From positions 1 through 38,699 of the forward strand of contig JAAYVF010000001.1 of the NCBI GenBank assembly GCA_012517325.1: DNA of 38,699 nucleotides, written 5' to 3'. Origin of the DNA: Myxococcales bacterium (lineage in GTDB: Bacteria; Lernaellota; Lernaellaia; Lernaellales; Lernaellaceae). Both the position numbers and the translations under genes were made by a program. Each line of letters opens with the position of its first letter. Position 1 is the stretch's first letter. Shown piece by piece: positions 35,201 through 38,699 of this stretch. The notes under the pieces are model-generated. The model was given only the letters and a program-made list of their open reading frames with translations, was not told the origin of the DNA and ran no database searches.

Positions 35201-36295
35201 ATGAACATCCGCGTTTTGACCATTTTCCCCACTTTCTTTTCTTCCTGCCTGGGCGAAGGCCTGCTCGGCAAGGCGGCCGACAAGGGCCTGGTGAACGTCG
35301 CGGCCGTCAACCTGCGCGATTATGCGACCGGTCGGCATCGGCCGGTGGACGACGTGCCGTACGGCGGCGGGGCCGGCATGGTGATGAAGGTCGACGTCTG
35401 GGCGAAGGCGATCGAGGCGGCGCGGCGCGAACTGCCGGGCGCCCGCGTGGTGCTGTTGACGCCGCAGGGCCCGAAACTCGACGAACAAACGGCGCTCCGG
35501 CTGGCGCGGGAAACGTCGCTGGTGTTTTGTTGCGGCCGCTACGAAGGCGTGGACGAACGGGTCGCCGAACACCTCGTGGACGAATGGCTGTCGATCGGCG
35601 ACTTCGTGCTGACCGGCGGCGAACCGGCCGCGCTGGCGGCGATCGACGCCATCGCGCGCAAACTGCCGGGCGTGATCGGCAAGGCCGAATCGGTGGAAAC
35701 CGACACCTTCACGGCGGGGCTCAAACATCCGGCCTACACCCGGCCGCCTGAGTTTCGCGGCTGGCGGGTTCCCGAGGTGCTGCTCGGCGGCAACCATGCC
35801 GCCATCGAGGATTGGCGCCGCCGGGAATCGTTGGCGCGCACGGCGCGGCTGCGGCCCGACCTGGCGGCCGGCGCGGCGGCTTCGCGGGTGCGCCTCGCGG
35901 TGCGCGATCCCGAGCCGTGGCTGCTCGAGCCGCTGGCGGCGGCCGGGCGCGCCTACGGCTTGCGCGAGGTCGTCTGCGCGGTCGTCGATCCGGACCGGCG
36001 CCGCGCGCTGCGCGAAACGGCCGGCGACCTGGTCAAGGTGACCGGACCGCTCGACGCGGCGCTACGCAAACGGCCGAAGGAGCGGTTGTTCCACCTGGCC
36101 GACCGGCCGGGCCCGGGGCAGGCGCCGCTCGCGGAAATCGCGGCCCGGTTGGCGGCGGCCACCGACGGCGCAACGATCGTCTGGGGCGGCGAACCGCCGC
36201 GGAAAGCCGTTTCGGCCGCGCCGGCGCTGCCCGGCGAAGCCGCCTCGCCCCTCGCGTTGTTTGTCTGGCTCGAACGCCTCTTCAGCGGTCGTTGA
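35201..36295 (+). CDS. trmD: tRNA (guanine37-N1)-methyltransferase with C-terminal extension
   Basis: 364 residues. Residues 1-240 are a complete TrmD with RVLTIFPTFF, DDVPYGGGAGMVMK, CCGRYEGVDERV, SIGDFVLTGGEPAAL, HPAYTRPPEFRGWRVPEVLL and GNHAAIEDWRR. It methylates G37 of tRNAs to prevent frameshifting. TrmD normally ends near 250 residues; here about 120 more follow (RVRLAVRDPEPWLLEPLA to SPLALFVWLERLFSGR). Some deltaproteobacterial TrmD proteins carry a second SPOUT-type (RNA_Me_trans) domain at this place, and the extension may be a worn relative. The usual rpsP, rimM and rplS neighbours are missing. ATG 35201 fits the family start. Confidence 0.93.
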   Translation: MNIRVLTIFPTFFSSCLGEGLLGKAADKGLVNVAAVNLRDYATGRHRPVDDVPYGGGAGMVMKVDVWAKAIEAARRELPGARVVLLTPQGPKLDEQTALRLARETSLVFCCGRYEGVDERVAEHLVDEWLSIGDFVLTGGEPAALAAIDAIARKLPGVIGKAESVETDTFTAGLKHPAYTRPPEFRGWRVPEVLLGGNHAAIEDWRRRESLARTARLRPDLAAGAAASRVRLAVRDPEPWLLEPLAAAGRAYGLREVVCAVVDPDRRRALRETAGDLVKVTGPLDAALRKRPKERLFHLADRPGPGQAPLAEIAARLAAATDGATIVWGGEPPRKAVSAAPALPGEAASPLALFVWLERLFSGR

Positions 36296-36324
36296 GCAAG
36301 CGGCGCCACAAAGCCCCGCGCCGG

Positions 36325-36333
36325 TGCTATAAT
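36325..36333 (+). promoter_or_regulatory. Extended -10 promoter of the radical SAM gene
   Basis: TGCTATAAT (36325-36333) is a perfect extended -10 element (TGn plus TATAAT), 30 bases before the start codon. No convincing -35 exists, which extended -10 promoters tolerate. Confidence 0.6.
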
Positions 36334-36363
36334 CGCCCGAACTTTTGACCCCGAGTCGACCCG

Positions 36364-37803
36364 ATGCGCGTCCTGCTGCTCAATCCGCCCGAGAGGCACA
36401 CCGTGCAGGCCAACCTGCCCGCGGCGGTGGAAGGCTTGCGCGGCGCGACGCCGCCCATCGGCCTGCTGTACGTCGCGGCGGCGGCCCGCGAGGACGGCCG
36501 GCACGAGGTGTCCTTTCTCGATGCCCACGCCGAACGCCTGGACGACGCGAAACTCGAGCGGGCCGTCGGCCTCTTGCGGCCCGACGTCGTCGGCCTGCCG
36601 GTCAACACCTTCACGCTGCCCGACGCCGTCGAGGTGGTGAAGATCGTGCGGCGCGCCGCGCCCGAAAGCGTGGTCGTCGCCGGCGGCCTTCAGCCGTTTC
36701 TGTATCCGCGCGAGACCGCCGCACTCTCGCTGTTCGATTACGCCCTGCAAGGCGAGGCCGAACGCTCGTTTCCGGCGCTCTTGGCGGCGATCGACGAGTG
36801 GGAGGGCTTCGAGCGCGTGCCGGGCATCCTCTTTCAGCGCGGCGGGCGGATCGTCACCAACCCGCCGCCCGCGCCGCTCGAGAATCTCGACGAACTGCCG
36901 TTTCCGGCGCACGATTTGACGCCCATCCGCCGCTACCGGTCCATCGTCACGTCGCGGCACCCGATCGGCATCGTGATTTCCAGCCGCGGCTGCCCGTTCC
37001 ACTGCGCCTTCTGTTCGCATTCGGTGACGGGCAAACGTTTTCGGACGCGGTCGGCGGAAAACGTCATCGAGGAAATGGCTTTCTGCAAATCGCTCGGCAT
37101 TCGGTACATTTTGTTTTACGACGAAGTGATGACCGTCAACAAAGAGCGGATGTTGGCGCTGTGCGAGGGAATCAAGGGCCGCGATTTGCGCCTGCCGTGG
37201 ATGGCGCGGGCCCGCGTCGGGTCGGTCGACGCGGAAACGTTCGCGGCCATGAAGCGCGCCGGCTGCGACCTGGTGACGATGGGCATCGAATCGGGCAGCC
37301 CGCGGGTGTTGGCGCGACTCAACCGGCCCGTCGACACCGCCGCGATGGTCGAAACCTTCCGCCAGGCGCGGCGCGCCGGCTTGCGGACGATCGCCTACTT
37401 CATGATCGGCAACCCGGACGAGAAAATGGCGGATGTGCGGGCGAGCCTCCGGGTCGCCAAAAAGGCCGGGCCCGACCTGGTGCACGCCTCGGTCTTCACG
37501 CCCTATCCGGCCACCGACCTCTACGAGGAAGGACGGCGCACCGGCCGCTTCCGTACCGACTTCTGGCGCGAGTTCGCCGCCGAGCCGGTCGCGAATTTCC
37601 GCCCGCCGCTCTGGACCGAACCGGACGTCGATGAAGCGGAAATCGGCCGCCGCCTGCGCTGGTTCTACCGCCGCTTTCACCTGCGCCCCGCTTACATCCT
37701 GCGCCGCCTGTTTTCACTGCGCGGCCCGGGCGATCTGGCGCGCCATCTGCGCGGCTTGCGCGCACTGCTTTCGCCGCGCCGGTGGAACGCCGCGCGCGAG
37801 TAA
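36364..37803 (+). CDS. B12-binding-domain radical SAM protein
   Basis: 479 residues. The N-terminal part (1-140) has a cobalamin-binding-like fold (VLLLNPPERH, PPIGLLYVAAAARE, RPDVVGLPVNTFT, VVVAGGLQP, ALQGEAERSFP). The radical SAM core has the CxxxCxxC cluster motif CPFHCAFC (Cys210, Cys214, Cys217), FYDEVMTVNKERM, MGIESGSPRVL and FMIGNPDE. The B12 loop lacks an obvious DxHxxG, as in many class B relatives. Family members methylate unactivated carbons or rearrange lipids and cofactors (BchE, HpnP/HpnR, PhpK); the substrate is unknown. The ribosome-binding site is weak (CCCCGAG). Confidence 0.88.
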   Translation: MRVLLLNPPERHTVQANLPAAVEGLRGATPPIGLLYVAAAAREDGRHEVSFLDAHAERLDDAKLERAVGLLRPDVVGLPVNTFTLPDAVEVVKIVRRAAPESVVVAGGLQPFLYPRETAALSLFDYALQGEAERSFPALLAAIDEWEGFERVPGILFQRGGRIVTNPPPAPLENLDELPFPAHDLTPIRRYRSIVTSRHPIGIVISSRGCPFHCAFCSHSVTGKRFRTRSAENVIEEMAFCKSLGIRYILFYDEVMTVNKERMLALCEGIKGRDLRLPWMARARVGSVDAETFAAMKRAGCDLVTMGIESGSPRVLARLNRPVDTAAMVETFRQARRAGLRTIAYFMIGNPDEKMADVRASLRVAKKAGPDLVHASVFTPYPATDLYEEGRRTGRFRTDFWREFAAEPVANFRPPLWTEPDVDEAEIGRRLRWFYRRFHLRPAYILRRLFSLRGPGDLARHLRGLRALLSPRRWNAARE

Positions 37804-38095
37804 CACTGAAAGCCGCCGCCGATTCGTAAATGATTATTTTATTGACAAAGAGTTAGAAAAAAATTACCCTAATGATGGTTATTGTCTTTTACAATTACCG
37901 ATAGGAAATGGCAGTGAGTGCCAATTTTTTACCGACAAAAGAAATTATTGGCCATTCCGCCTTCAGCTTATCCATCATGGTTGGGGTGTTTTCTCTGCCA
38001 CCTAGCGGCTTTTTCGTTCAGACGATCCAGTCCCTTCAGGATTTGTTGATAGCAACCGAGTCTTGGCGATATTTTTCAAGATGGAGAGTACGGCG
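37804..38095. other. AT-rich intergenic region with possible gene remnant
   Basis: Base composition changes abruptly here. TTGACA (37842-37847) could serve as a -35 for the lipoprotein gene downstream, but no good -10 is placed. From 37825 to 38005 one plus-strand frame stays open without a start codon. Its translation (FVNDYFIDKELEKNYPNDGY, then LQLPIGNGSECQFFTDKRNY) is protein-like and uses AT-ending codons, so it may be a decayed gene fragment. Confidence 0.4.
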
Positions 38096-38699
38096 ATGAA
38101 ATGTCGTTGGAATTGGGAATTTCTTCTTGGTCTTATTTGTCTTGCTTCCACTATTTTGATGTTTTCTTGTGGAAAGACAAATCAGGCGATGCCGGGCGCG
38201 AAAAATGAAAAATATCCTGGCTTGGTTACCCGATTTAGCACGGACGGCGGCCCTGAAATTCCCGCGCCCTTGGGGGCTTCCGCCAAATGGCTTCAAAGCG
38301 GCAGTGGAATAATTGACGCCAACGGGACAAACCCGGCGGCGACGATCGTGATCACCGGCCCCGACGAGTTTTCCTGTTATGCCAAAGTGAAGGTTTTGGC
38401 CCGCTTCGGGTCGTTACGGGAAACGCTGATCGACGAGGAAATCGCCATCGGCGCGCGACAACAATTGACATTACCGCTCGCTCTCAAGCCTGTTCTTTCG
38501 CTGCACGAAAAACAAGCGCTGTATGTTACCCGAATCAAGGCCGCGGTATCTTTCATTTACTTTGACGAGAAAGCCGTTTATCGGCAGAAACTGGAGGAAC
38601 GTTACCTCGCGCTGGACGAGACAACCGGAAAGTCCCTGGTCATGGACGGCGCAACGATGTTGGCCGCCTATCCCAACGGCATCACGAACGCCGCGGAAT
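38096..38699 (+). CDS. Lipoprotein, 3' end beyond window
   Basis: The frame is open from ATG 38096 to the window edge (at least 201 residues). The signal peptide has a lipobox ILMFSC (Cys25). The mature part seems beta-rich at first (ATIVITGPDEFSCYAKVKVL, then ETLIDEEIAIGARQQLTLPL). The next part is ALYVTRIKAAVSFIYFDEKA and RQKLEERYLALDETTGKSLV. No family recognised. GGAG (38083-38086) lies 9 bases upstream. The first 150 bases are AT-rich, the rest returns to GC-rich codon use. Confidence 0.7.
   Translation, partial: MKCRWNWEFLLGLICLASTILMFSCGKTNQAMPGAKNEKYPGLVTRFSTDGGPEIPAPLGASAKWLQSGSGIIDANGTNPAATIVITGPDEFSCYAKVKVLARFGSLRETLIDEEIAIGARQQLTLPLALKPVLSLHEKQALYVTRIKAAVSFIYFDEKAVYRQKLEERYLALDETTGKSLVMDGATMLAAYPNGITNAAE

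Overview
This is a GC-rich bacterial window (AT-rich only in a few promoters and near the right end) from a Gram-negative organism with an outer membrane. Evidence for the envelope type is several signal peptides, at least four lipoproteins with clear lipoboxes, two proteins ending in outer-membrane beta-barrel style, and an MlaF-type ABC ATPase. The Asp-rich linkers after the lipoprotein cysteine, a DUF6178-like protein, a double-cubane-cluster reductase and a multi-PAS hybrid kinase suggest a deltaproteobacterial or myxococcal-like lineage, or a related uncultured phylum. That placement is inference from gene content only. No rRNA, tRNA, CRISPR array, integrase or insertion sequence was seen.

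Layout, left to right. 323-2922 (+): an envelope O-acylation operon (SGNH-like protein, MBOAT acyltransferase, 41-residue membrane peptide). 2951-3445 (+): thioredoxin with its own promoter and a structured leader. 3502-6376 (+): three exported proteins (TPR plus beta-barrel, Cys-rich lipoprotein, small secreted protein). 6516-9575 (+): a five-PAS hybrid histidine kinase. 9601-11056 (+): a 13-codon leader ORF with two perfect hairpins, then a 2-hydroxyacyl-CoA-dehydratase-like double-cubane reductase. 11057-11435: noncoding, full of inverted repeats.

11436-24794 is entirely on the minus strand. Much of it looks lipid-related: a very large lipoprotein with Ig-like domains followed by what reads as a BPI/LBP-like (TULIP) lipid-binding double barrel, a membrane-anchored NAPE-PLD-like metallo-hydrolase, a lipoprotein lipase, a DUF6178-like protein, an MlaF-like ABC ATPase, and an operon of two flavoproteins resembling alkyl-DHAP synthase/GlcD with a GlcF-like iron-sulfur protein. 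24958-25984 (+) holds a Fur-family regulator and MobB.

26058-35038 (minus) reads from right to left: a zinc-ribbon/TPR membrane protein containing a recent 108-bp duplication, gatC-gatA-gatB with 4-nt overlaps, an outer-membrane barrel protein, a TPR protein and a secreted C45-type Ntn hydrolase. 35201-37803 (+) has trmD with a long C-terminal extension and a B12-binding-type radical SAM protein. The right end is AT-rich and carries a lipoprotein gene cut by the window edge.

The most interesting points are the bacterial BPI-like lipoprotein and its lipid-enzyme neighbourhood, and the leader ORF with two hairpins in front of the double-cubane reductase.
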